Assembly (NCBI GenBank): GCA_014218235.1
Contig: CM024757.1
Location: 152,285,371-152,349,370 of the forward strand
DNA from: Colocasia esculenta
Taxonomy: Eukaryota > Streptophyta > Magnoliopsida > Alismatales > Araceae
Reading direction: 5' to 3'
Length of the DNA stretch: 64,000 bases
A program made the translations under genes and the position numbers. Below the pieces are notes generated by a model that saw nothing but the letters and a program-made list of their open reading frames with translations, was not told where the DNA came from and made no database searches. Every line of letters starts with the position of its first letter. The first letter of the stretch is position 1. This document shows, in pieces, positions 9,965-20,995 of the stretch.

Positions 9965-12285
9965 TGTAAGACATGACTCTCTTGGGCTCTTGGCCCCATC
10001 CTCAGGGTCGCGACCTAGTCGCATCAGGGGAGCCTGTCGCGACAGGCTTTGGGACTCGGTGCACCTGGCCATCGCAACATGGTCGCGACGGGGGTGGGCG
10101 TTGCGTTCTTGTCACGCGTCTGGTGGCATCGTGGCTACTTTTCTGACCGACTTGACCACTGTCCTGTCTGTCAGAACGGCTTTGTAGGGTGTTAGGTGCG
10201 TACAACGTTGACGTGACCTGGTCAGCCATTGCGTTCTTGTTTCCCGATCTTCGAGGTTTGACTGCTTTTGGTGTCATGCCGTGGGTGGCTGTCGCGACAT
10301 GGTCACGATGCCTATGGGCGTCGTGACATGCTCGTTGTTGTGCTGGGCCGACCCGTCACGTCTTGGGGCCCATCGATTTAAAACCGAGGGCGGCGCCCCA
10401 TTTCCCCCTCTCTCCCTTTCCTTCTTCTTCTTCCTTCTTTTTCTTCCTCCTCCGAGCTCTCTCTTCTTCGGTGGTTTCTCAGCATTCTTGAGGTGTTCGT
10501 GGTGGGTGGTGACGCCCGTTCGTGCAAGCGGCGTGATCGTGGAGCTTGGAGCGAGGAGGAGGTGGCCATTCCGACGCGAAGGCCCCAATGGGTCGGCTCT
10601 ACTCTTTGAGGTAGGGACCCTTGACTCCTCTCGCCCTAGCATGCTCCCATCCCCCTTGAGACGTGGTTTCTCCGTGGTTTGGGGTTGTGGGGGTGTGAGA
10701 ATCATGCTCATGTGAGTGAGCATTCCATCGAGCGTAGATTCGTTGTAATCCAAGTTTTGTAGGGTTTGAGGGTGATTTGTGTGGCTTATGAGCTTTCTTT
10801 TATGTTTCCCATGCTCCCCTCCCCCGTGTGGATGTGATTGTACTGATTTTGGGGCAGTTCTTGGGAGGACTATACTGGGACACCCCTCGGCTGAGATTGC
10901 GACCTGTATAGACGTCGCGATGATGTCGCGACCAGCAAGGCCGCCGCGACAACATCGTGATGCTCTTGGGTGTCGTGACATGGTCGCGACAGCTTGGGCC
11001 GCCGCGATAGTTTCGTGGCAGCCCTGGGCGCTTCGCGACAAGGTCGCAACGGCCCGATGCGTCGTGACTACAGCAAAGACAGGTAAAGTCTTGCGGAGTT
11101 CCGTTTTCTATGAAGTCTTCTCCATTTTCGCTTCTTACTGTACCCGTGGCACTAGTGCTAGTTTCCTAGTACGGTCCTACACTAGTCGTTCGCCCAGTGC
11201 TCGACACCTGAGGGCTTGTCCTGTGAGAGAGGTTGTTACCATTGCCTGGGACCCCCATCCTCGTGCGCCTTAGAGGGAGTGTTCGGGGCGACGAGCGTAC
11301 TCGAGTCACGGACTCTGGAGTTGAGGGGAAAACTGTGGTTAGGACATCAGCGTCGAGTCATTTGCAGAGCTCTCTTGGTTGGTCTGGGACACCGAGGACG
11401 GCCAGAGTTCTACCCTGCAGACCAGCCAGTCCTTCTTCTCACTACCTCGCTCTTTGCGGCCTCGGAACCGCCTAGAGAAGCCAGGCATGGGACCGTAGTC
11501 CGGCCAGACTATGGCGGTTACTATTGTGTACTTTGTGTTCCTGCCTCACTTTGACGAGACGTGGAAGTTTGGACCTGGGTCGAGGATAAGACGTCATTGG
11601 ACGCACCTGACTAGTTGACTAGTGGTAGTGTTTTCCATAGCTAGTGTCTCTTGTCTAGGCGGGGTTCTCCCTACCTATGTAGCCAGCCGTGTGGTGGTCA
11701 CAACGTGCAGGTTCTATGGAGTTTCCGACCGTGGTGTTCTCCGTACCGTTGCTAGTTAGTAGCTTTGCTTCCGCACTTTCCTTCGTAGGGTAGAAGATAT
11801 GATTGCTGTTATTTAATTGATTATATATTCTTCTACCTATTAGAGCCAGTAGGAGATTGGTAGTCCCTACTGAGCTTCTGTTTTGAAGCTCATCCCTTCC
11901 TTTTCCAAGTGAGACTTCTCAGCAGCGGCAGGGCGCGTGCCGGGCGGAGGAGACGGGGCGGTAGTCGTCATCCCCATAGCTAGCAGTGGTTCCCCCTCTC
12001 AGTTGTATGTCACCCTCGGGGTATGCCCCTAAGGGACTTGTTCTTCCCCTATCTTTACTTGTACTAGTTGTATGTGTTGGGACTGTACCTAGAGCGATAG
12101 GCAGTGGTCTTGCTCTTCTTTCTGCTTTCGCGTGTGTACTTCTAGTTAGCAATTGACATTTATTTCCTTTACATATTTTGTTAGACTTGTGTTATAGCCC
12201 TTCCGGGTCTCCGGATCCGTGGGCGGCGATCGCGAAAATCGGGTCCTCGGCTTGGGCCGAGGGTCAGGTTCTCGAGGTCGTTACA
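9965..12285 (+). repeat. 5' LTR of gypsy element A (2321 bp)
   Basis: Starts TGTAAGACATG and ends GGTCGTTACA, directly before the primer site. GC-rich. It holds many GTCGCGAC palindromes at 10005-10320 and 10905-11070, a pyrimidine run at 10400-10460, and the inverted repeat TGAGCTTC..GAAGCTCA at 11871-11892 followed by CCCTTCC and a TTTTCCAAGTGAG stretch. The long reading frames on both strands here are not genes: they do not persist in the 3' LTR or in related solo LTR M. Confidence 0.92.
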
Positions 12286-12286
12286 G

Positions 12287-12299
12287 TTGGTATCAGAGC
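12287..12299 (+). other. Primer-binding site (tRNA-iMet) of element A
   Basis: TTGGTATCAGAGC one base after the LTR end, the standard plant initiator-Met complement. Confidence 0.95.
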
Positions 12300-12422
12300 T
12301 AGAGTCTAACAGGACTTGTAGCAGATTTAAACTGCACTAGAAAGTCCCAACAGTAGTACAAGTACACTGCTAGCCGCCCGAGTTGGTATCGTTAACCTTG
12401 TTGGTTGTGTGCTGTGCAGGAA

Positions 12423-13927
12423 ATGGCTCCGCACAGGCATAGGGAGGCCAGAGAGCTGATAGAGCAGCAGGATGAGTCAGATATGCCAGCGCCACGTCAG
12501 GTTCAAGAGGAGATGTCAGCAGAGGAGTCCGTGGCACAGCCTCAGGGAGCAACGGCAGCAGCAGCAGCAGGTGGGCAGCAACAGCAGGAGTACCAGCCCT
12601 CGCCACAGCAGTGCGTAGATTGGTTTCCCTTGGCCGATCAGTTCTTCAGGACCATGTACTAGGGAGCGTGGCAGCCTGGGCAGGCACCAGTAGGAGGTCA
12701 GCCTCCAATACCTCCCTCAGCGGTACCAGAGCAGCAAGCAGATTCGGAGGTAGAGCAGCCAGCAGTTCAGCAGGCGTCGGGTACTGGGAGTACCCGGGTA
12801 GGTCGGAGGAGAACGACTGTCACTAAGGACAGGACCGCCCTCTTGGAGAGGTTCTTGCATCTCCGGCCATCGATGTTTTTCGACGAGTATGATCCAGACA
12901 AGGCAAAGAGTTGGACGCATGAGTTGGAGCACACGTTCGAGACCATGGAGTGTGCCAAGAAGGACTAGGTGAGACTGGTAGTGTATCAGCTCAAGGGGCC
13001 AGCCCATGAGTGGTGGAGGGTTCAGCAGCAGACCCACTTTCCAGGGCAGCGTTTGGATCAGATCACTTGGCAGAGGTTTTTGGGGGTCTTTCACGGCGAG
13101 TACTTCCTCGACTATGCTTGACGTGAGAGGCGAGATCAGTTTCACGAGTTGGTGCAGGGCGATCTCACAGTTACTCAGTACCACCAGAGGTTCGTCCGAT
13201 TGTTGAGGCATGTTCCTCATGTTGCCAACAGCGAGCAAGCTTGTGCAGAGAGGTTTATTGTAGGATTGAGGCTAGATTTGAGGTGGGGCGTGACTGCTCA
13301 CATGTGTGCCACTTTGGGAGAGGTCGTGGCTAAGGCCACAGCCTTGGAGAGAGAGACCTGGCAGCCCCAGCAGCAGCAACAATAGCAGTAGCAGTAGGGA
13401 AGAGTTTCTTTGAGGTCCTCATCGTACCAGCGCCCTGCAGGTAGCCGTGGCAGTGCGACTTCTTCTTCTTTGGGCTCAGGCAGTTCATGCAGTTTTGGTT
13501 TGCGCTCGAGGTTCAAGCAGATGACCACTTGTGGAGGTGGTCGGGGCAAGCAGCAGAAGCGCCAGTCAAGGTTTGCAAAGCAGTCAGTCCAGCAGGGAGC
13601 TGAGCAGGGCAGGCAGGAGGCAGTCTGTTACACTTGTGGTTTGCTAGGCCACTTCAGGAGGAATTCCCCGATGGGGCAAGTCCAACAGCCGCAGCAGCCA
13701 GTGCAGTACACAGCAGCTACCGCATTACCAGTTCCCTCCTCAACAGTAGGCACCCCATCAGCAGCAGCAGGGCAGTATCATTTGCAACCTCAGTAGTTTC
13801 AGCAGCATCAGCAGCCTCAGCAGTTTCAGCCATACCATCAGTAGCAGTCATTTCTATAGCACCAGCAGCCACCGCAGCAGCAGCAGCCCCAGTAGGCACC
13901 GCAGCGTGGGCGTGGATGCAGTCGTGT
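12423..13927 (+). pseudogene. Element A gag
   Basis: ATG at 12423 (MAPHRHREARELIEQ) after a 125-bp leader. A Gln/Ala-rich N-terminus is followed by the Retrotrans_gag capsid domain (FDEYDPDKAKSWTHELE near 12885, then YQLKGPAHEWW, FHELVQGDL, GLRLDLRWGVTAHM), a Ser/Arg-rich linker, a CCHC zinc knuckle at about 13627 (CYTCGLLGHFRRNSP) and a long Gln-rich tail. The last knuckle cysteine is replaced by serine (TCC), which would break zinc binding. In-frame TAG codons at about 12660, 12966, 13383 and in the CAG repeats near 13790-13860 make it inactive. The CAG-repeat tail is unusually prone to TAG. Confidence 0.92.
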
Positions 13928-15108
13928 GATGGCTCTTACCAGGGAGCAGGCCGAAGCGTCGAACCTGGTTATAGGTACCTTGCCTATCCTTGGTAGAACT
14001 GCTCGTGGTTTGGTTGATCCGGTGCTTCCCTTTGTTTTGCTTTCGAGGAGTTATACGAGTCTCTGGTTTGTCACACCCTTGAGAGGTAGTGTGATGTGAT
14101 GGTCGATCTCCCGTCTGGTGATTACATGCGTTCTTTCAGTTACCTGAAGGGCGTCACAGTTGAGGTCCAAGGACACTAGTTTCCGACCAGGTTGTACGTA
14201 TTGCAGCTTCGTAACTTTGACGTCATCTTGGGCATGGACTGGTTGGAGGCTCACTCAGCTGTGGTGGATTGTCAGCAGAAGACCGTTCGGTTTGAGATAC
14301 CTGAAGCGCCTGTTCTCTGCTTCCGAGGTATTCGGTCTACCCATCGACCTTTTATTTCCTTCTGTAGAGCTCGTCGTCTGATCCGCGATGGTTGCGTAGC
14401 ACATTTTGCTTCTATTTATTCTTCTGAGCCTATGGGTCGTCAGTTTTTGATGTGCCCGTTGTTTGTGAGTTCTCTGATGTTTTTATGGAGGATCTACCTG
14501 AGTTACTGCCTGAGTGGGAGGTGGAGTTCTCCATTGAGCTTTTGCCTGGTACGATGCCTTTGTCCAAGGCACCTTACCAGATGGCTCCGGTTGAGTTGCG
14601 CGAGCTGAAGCGCCAGTTGCAGGAGTTGCTTGAGCTGGGTTTCATTCATCCGAGTCGTTCGTCGTGGAGAGCGCTAGTGCTGTTCATGAGGAAGAAGGAT
14701 GGCAGCTTGAGGTTGTGCATCGATTATAGGTAGCTGAACTAGATAACAGTGAAGAACAACTATCTGTTGCCTAGAATTGATGACTTGTTTGATCAGTTGC
14801 AGTCAGCCAAGGTGTTCTCAAAGATTGACTTGAGATCGGGGTACTACCAGTTGAGGATCAGAGAGTCAGATATCGGCATGACAGCTTTCCGTTCAAGGTA
14901 CAGTCACTTTGAGTTCGTCATGATGCCATTTGGGCTCACGAACACACCCACAACTTTTATGGATTTGATGCATAGGGTGTTCAGTGAGTTAACTGGACAG
15001 GTTTGTGGTCATCTTTATAGATGACATTTTGGTCTACTCGGCTTCTGAGGAGGAGCACGAGGAGCATCTGAGGATCGTGCTAGAGACGTTGCGGAGTCAC
15101 CAACTTTA
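13928..15108 (+). pseudogene. Element A pol: protease and first half of reverse transcriptase
   Basis: Begins MALTREQAEASNLVIGTLPI. The protease follows: B keeps its LVDPGAS active site at about 27205, which is frameshifted here. Then comes VILGMDWLEAHSAVVDC near 14222 and the reverse transcriptase from KAPYQMAPVELRELK through LRLCIDYR, VFSKIDLRSGYYQLR and MPFGLTNTPTTF to FIDDILVYS near 15017. It breaks at HQLY at 15108, where the gag-only copia element sits, and resumes exactly at 21001. TAG stops at 14731 and 14740 correspond to CAG in B. There are frameshifts near 14000-14100 and 14995. Confidence 0.93.
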
Positions 15109-16864
15109 TGTTGGCCCTTTTGGTACGGCAGCAAGCTAACCTAGAGGGGGGGTGAATAGGTTTTCTAAAATCTGAAATAAAAACTTAAACACAGAAAATT
15201 ATCACTTGAAGATTTGGTTAGTTTAGTGTGATAGAGAGTAGCAGTGCGGAAGCAAATAAACAATCACACAAATAATACAGGGAATTTATCCTGGTTCGGC
15301 CCTTCCCACATGGAAGTCCTACGTCCAGTCCCCAAGTAACCTCTTGGGATTTTACTAACCAAGGGTACAGTCCCCCTCAAGGATAATACAACACCCAGCA
15401 CCCCAGCTAGTTTTCTTCTCTTTCCCGGGCAAGAAAGTAGCCCACTTCTTTTACAAGTCAAGAAGCCAACCTCCTGGTACAAACCCCAGTGTGGTTCTGC
15501 TGGACACAAACCCCTAGCTAGGTTCTACACTGTATACAGTCCTACAGCTGGACAAAGATCTTTCTTAGAAAAGAAAGAACAATGCTGAGAGTTCTACAAG
15601 AATGGACTTTGACCCAGAAACTCTCAACAAAAGACTCTCCCCAAGAATTACAATGATCACAGAGAGAGAGTGAAGAGAGGAAGGCTTGAAAGCATTGAAG
15701 ACTTCTGCTATGAAAGGCTTCTCTTGATTTGGCTCGAGCTCTTCTCTCTTTCTATGAGTGTGTGTGGAGTTGAGGTTCCTCACAGGATGCACACTCCTTC
15801 AAAGATCTTCAAGAAAAATCTCTCCTCTTGTTCTTCATCCACACTTCATCTTTTATATGAGCAATTTGAATAAATCCGTTGGAGTTCTAGCCGTTGCTCA
15901 TCTTCTCTTTCTTCTGATATTTTGTGGTCTACGAGGTCTGCAAGCATAGAAGAGAGTGTTTAGATAAAATAGTGTTTCTGTCAAAAAGGTTCATACCTTT
16001 ATGTTTCCTGTTGCCACCCAGAAGTAGTAAGTGACCACCTTTTTGTTGGCAGAAAAAGAGATCTAGAGAGATAAGCAAAATGATCTCCTGTCAGAAAGAT
16101 AGAAGATTACGCAAATAAAAAATATTTGACATTTTCACTAGATGCCAAAAACATTTTGAAATATAAGGAAATCGATGTTTAAGTGAAATCCATGTTGAAA
16201 TCCATGTGAGAAGCAAATTCATGTGAGAGCAAATCCATGTTTCACTTATCAAATCCTTATGAGAGCAAATCCATGTGAGAGCAAATCCATGTTTCACTTA
16301 TCAAATCCTTATGAGACCGAATCCTTATGAGAGCAAATCGATGTGAGAGGCAAATTGATGTTTCACTTACCAAATCGATGTTTGAAGCAAATCGATGTTT
16401 CACTTACCAAATCAATGTGAGAGACAAATCGATGTTTCACTTACCAAATCGATGTTTGAAGCAAATCGATGTTTCACTTACCAAATCGATGTGAGAGACA
16501 AATCGATATTTCACTTACCAAATCGATGTTTGAAGCAAATCGATGTGAGAGGCAAATCCATGTTTTCAAGCAAATCGATGTTGCACTTTGTGAACTAAAA
16601 TCGATGCATATTGAATGGACATCGATTTAGCTTTTTAGTGCAAATCATACAACAATAATTTCATAAATTTATATTTATTAGGAAAAACATAATATTTAAT
16701 ATATTTAATAATATTTAATTAATCATAAGTTTTGTTATCACCAAAATACCACAAATTTAGATTTATTAGGAAAACATGATATTAAATATTTTTAATAATA
16801 TTTAATTAGTCATAAATTTTGTTATCACCAAAATATAATGGTAAAATATAGAAGTGGTTCAACA
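15109..16864 (-). repeat. 3' LTR (left copy) of the gag-only copia element, 1756 bp
   Basis: TGTTGGCCC...TTCAACA on the plus strand. It aligns with 19280-20995 almost throughout and differs mainly in the copy number of the AAATCGATGTTTCACTTACC motif (16165-16615). The leader hairpin motif is at 15287-15334. Confidence 0.92.
16165..16615 (-). repeat. AAATCGATGTTT / CAAATCCATG array in the left LTR
   Basis: Spaced ~18-24-bp units built on AAATCGATG or AAATCCATG followed by TTTCACTTACC, TGAGAG or TTTGAAGC. The matching array in the right LTR (20310-20760) has a different number and order of units. Confidence 0.85.
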
Positions 16865-16880
16865 ATCTCCCCCTTTTTGG
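16865..16880 (-). other. Polypurine tract of the gag-only element
   Basis: ATCTCCCCCTTTTTGG on the plus strand, reading CCAAAAAGGGGGAGAT on the minus strand, directly inside the left LTR. Confidence 0.9.
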
Positions 16881-17080
16881 TGATGACAAAATTTATGAGA
16901 ATTTTTTGACAAAAAATACTTAACGCATAAAAATATAGAAAATTCATAAATAATGCATACTCTCCCCCGTTTTGTCATAACCAAAAAGGAAGGATCTTAC
17001 CATGTGATCTCTCCCCTCAGAGAAAAATTTCTTACCATCGAGGGGTTCAACAATAATAGACGATAATGGATAACTCCCCC

Positions 17081-17475
17081 TTAGTCTGAGCTTCCCCTGA
17101 ATGTTTTCTCCCCTAAGCATAAGGCTCCCCCTGACAGAGAGGGTCCTCTTGAGGATTCTTCACTTGTCTGTCGATAGGTGTTTCTTGGTGTGTCGACCTG
17201 TTGATCTCTTGAGTCGTCTTGTTGACTGGTTGTTTGACAAGTCTTCAAATTTTTTTTTTTTATCTGCATAGATCTTAGGAAAAGCTTGCAAACATTGTTA
17301 GTAGCAATATAAAATTCAATATTTGTGACTACTCCCTCTTTAGATAGGAGTTGGATGAAGAGTTGGTAGTCACCCTTGCCTTGAGCATCTTTTGTTCCTG
17401 ATGCTCCAAGACTATCCTGCAAATATGCTACTCAGAAGTAGGTACCCAAATCTTTTTGGGTCCTTGATGGTTAGA
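17081..17475 (-). pseudogene. Short pol remnant of the gag-only element
   Basis: Minus-strand codons give HQGPKKIWVP, the usual lead-in to copia protease. Immediately afterwards come low-complexity residues of the integrase/reverse transcriptase hinge type (DDSRDQQVDTPRN, SSRGPSLSGG). Everything that should lie between is missing, so this marks the pol deletion. Assignment of the hinge part is by character only. Confidence 0.55.
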
Positions 17476-17499
17476 TGCATGAAAATAACCTTTAGGAAT

Positions 17500-19237
17500 T
17501 CAAACTAAGTGCCTTGTTGTGCAGGCGTTTACAGTGTGTCCTAGTTTATTGCAATGAGAACAACAATGAATATAGTTTGTTCTGCAGTTCTGATTGTCTT
17601 TGTGCTGCCTATTTAGGACACTATTTTTAGAAACCTTTTTCTTTTGATAAAGCTTGTTTATTTTAGGTGCCTTTTTCTGAGGCATTTTGGTTTCTTTTAC
17701 AAATTTTGGTAAGGGATATTTTCCTAGAATTATGGACTGTTTTCCTTTTTCTGGAGGTATGTATCAAAGACCTTGTTTATTGTTTCTAGATTTTGATCCT
17801 TTAAAACATAGAGCTAGAGATGTTTTCCCTTTAGTTAGCTTCCTAACTGATTCTCTTAAATACATATTTTCTTCAGTTAGAGTTTTCAATTTTTCTTCTA
17901 ACTCTAATTTTTCATTATCCTTGCTCCTTAAATTTTCATTCAAAAGAGAATTATTATCTTTACTTTCCTTTAATTGTTTTTCCAATTGTTCTATTTCTGA
18001 TTTAAGATCAGAATTAGTATTTTCCAAACAAGTAAGGTTGCTTTTGATAATTTTTAATTCTTTTACAACAACCTTATGTTTATCATAATGTTCATTAAAC
18101 ACTTGTTCTAAATCTTCAGATTCTGAATCTGTGCAAGAATCAAAGGATGAGTTAGAATGTACCTCATCTAGTCCTACCATGAGGGCTAGATTTACTTGCT
18201 CTTTCTCTGAACTTGAGCTTGATGAGTCTGAGCTTGTGGCCTCTTCATTTTCCCAAGCAGCTGCCATGGCTTTTCTTTTGAACTTCTTGTGCGGCTTCTT
18301 GGACTTTTCTGTTTGACCAGTCTTCTTTAGTCTTGGACAATTTAATCTTAGATGTCCAGGTTTTCTGCATTCATAACAGACTGGTTCTTTTTTCTTTTCT
18401 TTCTTTCTTTTGAATCCTTCTCGAAACATTTTTCTTCTTCTTGAGAATCTTCTGAAGTTTGGATAGAACTTCATCTACATCACTATCTTCAGAACCTGTA
18501 ATTTTTGAGCTAGAAGACGAAGAAGTGGAAGGAGCAGTTGCAACTTTAAGAGCATTAGTACATTTTTTCTTTGATGAGCTCTCAGATAGTCGCTCCATAT
18601 TAATTTCATGTGCCATGAGGGAACCAATTAGCTTATCAATAGAAAACTTGGTTAGATCATGGGCTTCTTCAATAGCTGTGACCTTAGGGGTCCATGAAAT
18701 AGTTAAAGACCTAAGTATTTTTCTGACAGTTTCCTCATCAGAAAGATTTTTTCCAAGTGAGCTTAGACCAACTACTATGCTCGAAAATCTATTGTACATC
18801 TGAGTTATATTTTCGTTAGGAAGCATTTTAAACTGCTCATACTGTGAAATGAGAATATCTATCCTAGTTTGTTTTATTTTATCTGTTCCCTCATAAGTTA
18901 TCTGCAGTTTATCCCATATTTCTTTAGCAGATTTACATGCAGATACTCTACTGAATTCTCTTTTAGATAAGATGCAACATAGATAATTCTTAGCCTTAAA
19001 GTTTAAAGATAATTTAATTTTATCTGCTGCTGTAATAGCAGTAGTACCTTCAGCAGGAATAATAACATAATCACCTACCTCTATTACTTGCCACAGATCA
19101 AAGTCTGTGCCTCGAATGAAGCATTCCATCCTCATCTTCCAATATTGGTAATCATCTCCATCGAAGAATGGAGGTCTAGTGACTGATTGTCCTTCAGCAA
19201 ATCCTTGAGCTGCCATGGATCTTTGCTTTAAGATCAT
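17500..19237 (-). pseudogene. Copia gag of the gag-only element, nearly complete
   Basis: Starts at 19237 or, more likely, at the ATG at 19216 (MAAQGFAEGQSVTRPP). It carries the UBN2-type copia gag core (PPFFDGDDYQYWKMRME, then AKEIWDKLQITYEG, QTRIDILISQYEQFKM, RILRSL-like motif) and a CCHC zinc knuckle near 18360-18400 (CYECRKPGHLRLNCP). An acidic coiled-coil segment follows (17830-18130, with NSDLKSEIEQLEKQLKESKD), then a second knuckle at about 17520-17570 (CSHCNKLGHTVNAC). One frameshift near 18400-18470 and another before 17685 are the only clear lesions. This is the best-preserved gag in the window. Capsid function in particle formation is known for the family. Confidence 0.9.
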
Positions 19238-19262
19238 TGGATCTTCTTTGAATGTTCAGACA

Positions 19263-19277
19263 CCCGCTCTGATACCA
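19263..19277 (-). other. Primer-binding site (tRNA-iMet) of the gag-only element
   Basis: Minus strand TGGTATCAGAGCGGG, two bases inside the right (5') LTR. Confidence 0.93.
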
Positions 19278-19279
19278 CT

Positions 19280-20995
19280 TGTTGGCCCTTTTGGTACGGC
19301 AGCAAGGTAACCTAGAGGGGGGGGGTGAATAGGTTTTCTGAAATCACTTGAAGATTTGGTTGGTTTAGTGTGATAGAGAGTAGCAGTGCGGAAGCAAATA
19401 AACAATCACACAAATAATACAGAGAATTTATCCTGGTTCGGCCCTTCCCACATGGAAGTCCTACGTCTAGTCCCCAAGCAACCTCTTGGGATTTTACTAA
19501 CCAAGGGTACAGTCCCCCTCAAGGACAATACAACACCCAGCACCCCAGCTGATCTTCTTCTCTTTCCCGGGTAAGAAGGCATCCCACTTCTTTTACAGGT
19601 CAAGAAGCCAACCTCCTGGTACAAACCCTAGTGTGGTTCTGCTGGACACAAACCCCTAGCTAGGTTCTACACTGTATACAGTCCTACAGCTGGACAAAGA
19701 TCTTTCTTAGAAAAGAAAGAACAATGCTGAGAGTTCTACAAGAATGGACTTTGACCCAGAAACTCTCAACAAAAGACTCTCCCCAAGAATTACAATGATC
19801 ACAGAGAGCGAGTGAAGAGAGGAAGGCTTGAAAGCATTGAAGACTTCTTCTATGAAGGGCTTCTCTTGATTTGGCTCGAGCTCTTCTCTCTTTCTATGAG
19901 TGTGTGTGGAGTTGAGGTTCCTCACAGGATGCACACTCCTTCAAAGATCTTCAGGAAAAAGCTCTCCTCTTGTTCTTCATCCATACTTCATCTTTTATAT
20001 GAGCAATTTGAATAAATCCGTTGGAGTTCTAGCCGTTGCTCATCTTCTCTTTCTTCTAATATTTTGTGGTCTACGAGGTCTGCAAGTATAGAAGAGAGTG
20101 TTTAGATAAAAGAGTGTTTCTGTTAAAAAGGTTCATACATCTATGTTTCCTGTTGCCACCCAGAAGTAGTAAGTGACCACCTTTTGTTGGCAGGAAAAGA
20201 GATCTAGAAAGATAAGCAAAAAGATCTCCTGTCAGAAAGATGAAAGATTACGTAAATCAAAAATATTTGACTTTTTCACTAGATGCCAAAAACATTTTGA
20301 AATATAAGGAAATCGATGTTTAAGTGAAATCCATGTTGAAATTCATGTGAGAAGCAAATCCATGTGAGAAGCAAATCCATGTTTCACTTATCAAATCCTT
20401 ATGAGACCGAATCCTTATGAGAGCAAATCACTTATCAAATCCTTATGAGACCGAATCCTTATGAGAGCAAATCGATGTGAGAGCAAATCCATATTTCACT
20501 TGTCAAATCCTTTTGAGAGCAAATCGATGTGGCACTTATCAAATCTATGTGAGAGGCAAATCGATGTTTCTCTTACCAAATCAATGTTTGAAGCAAATCG
20601 ATGTTTCACTTACCAAATCGATGTGAGAGGCAAATTGATGTTTGAAGCAAAACAATGTTTCACTTACCAAATCGATGTGAGAAGTAAATCCATATTTTCA
20701 AGCAAATCGATGTTGCACTTTGTGAAATAAAATCGATGTATATTGAATGGACATCGATTTAGCTTTTTAGTGCAAATCATACAACAATAATTTAATAAAT
20801 TTATATTTATTAGGAAAAACATAATATTAAATATATTAAATAATATTTAATTAATCATAAGTTTTGTTATCACCAAAATACCATAAATTTAGATTTATTA
20901 GGAAAACATGATATTAAATATTTTTAATAATATTTAATTAATCATACATTTTTTATCACCAAAATATAATGGTAAAATATAGGAGTGGTTCAACA
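19280..20995 (-). repeat. 5' LTR (right copy) of the gag-only copia element, 1716 bp
   Basis: Same ends as the left copy. It carries the leader hairpin motif at 19429-19474 and the CGATG array at about 20310-20760. It differs from the left LTR by scattered substitutions and array rearrangement, so the insertion is not very recent. Confidence 0.92.

Larger units (their letters stand above)
15109..20995 (-). mobile_element. Gag-only copia element (TR-GAG-like), minus strand, inserted in A
   Basis: Flanked by CTTTA (15104-15108 and 20996-21000). Two LTRs surround only ~2.4 kb of internal DNA with primer site, gag and zinc knuckles, a short pol remnant and a polypurine tract. Protease, integrase, reverse transcriptase and RNase H are absent. 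It must have been mobilised in trans or has lost pol by deletion. The gag and the LTR leader motif mark it as Sirevirus-related. Confidence 0.9.

Noticed and set aside
10274..11041. 255-codon open frame on the minus strand, plus several overlapping frames at 10281-11554
   Set aside because: They lie inside the GC-rich LTR of element A, overlap on both strands, and are not conserved in the 3' LTR copy or in related solo LTR M. They reflect base composition.
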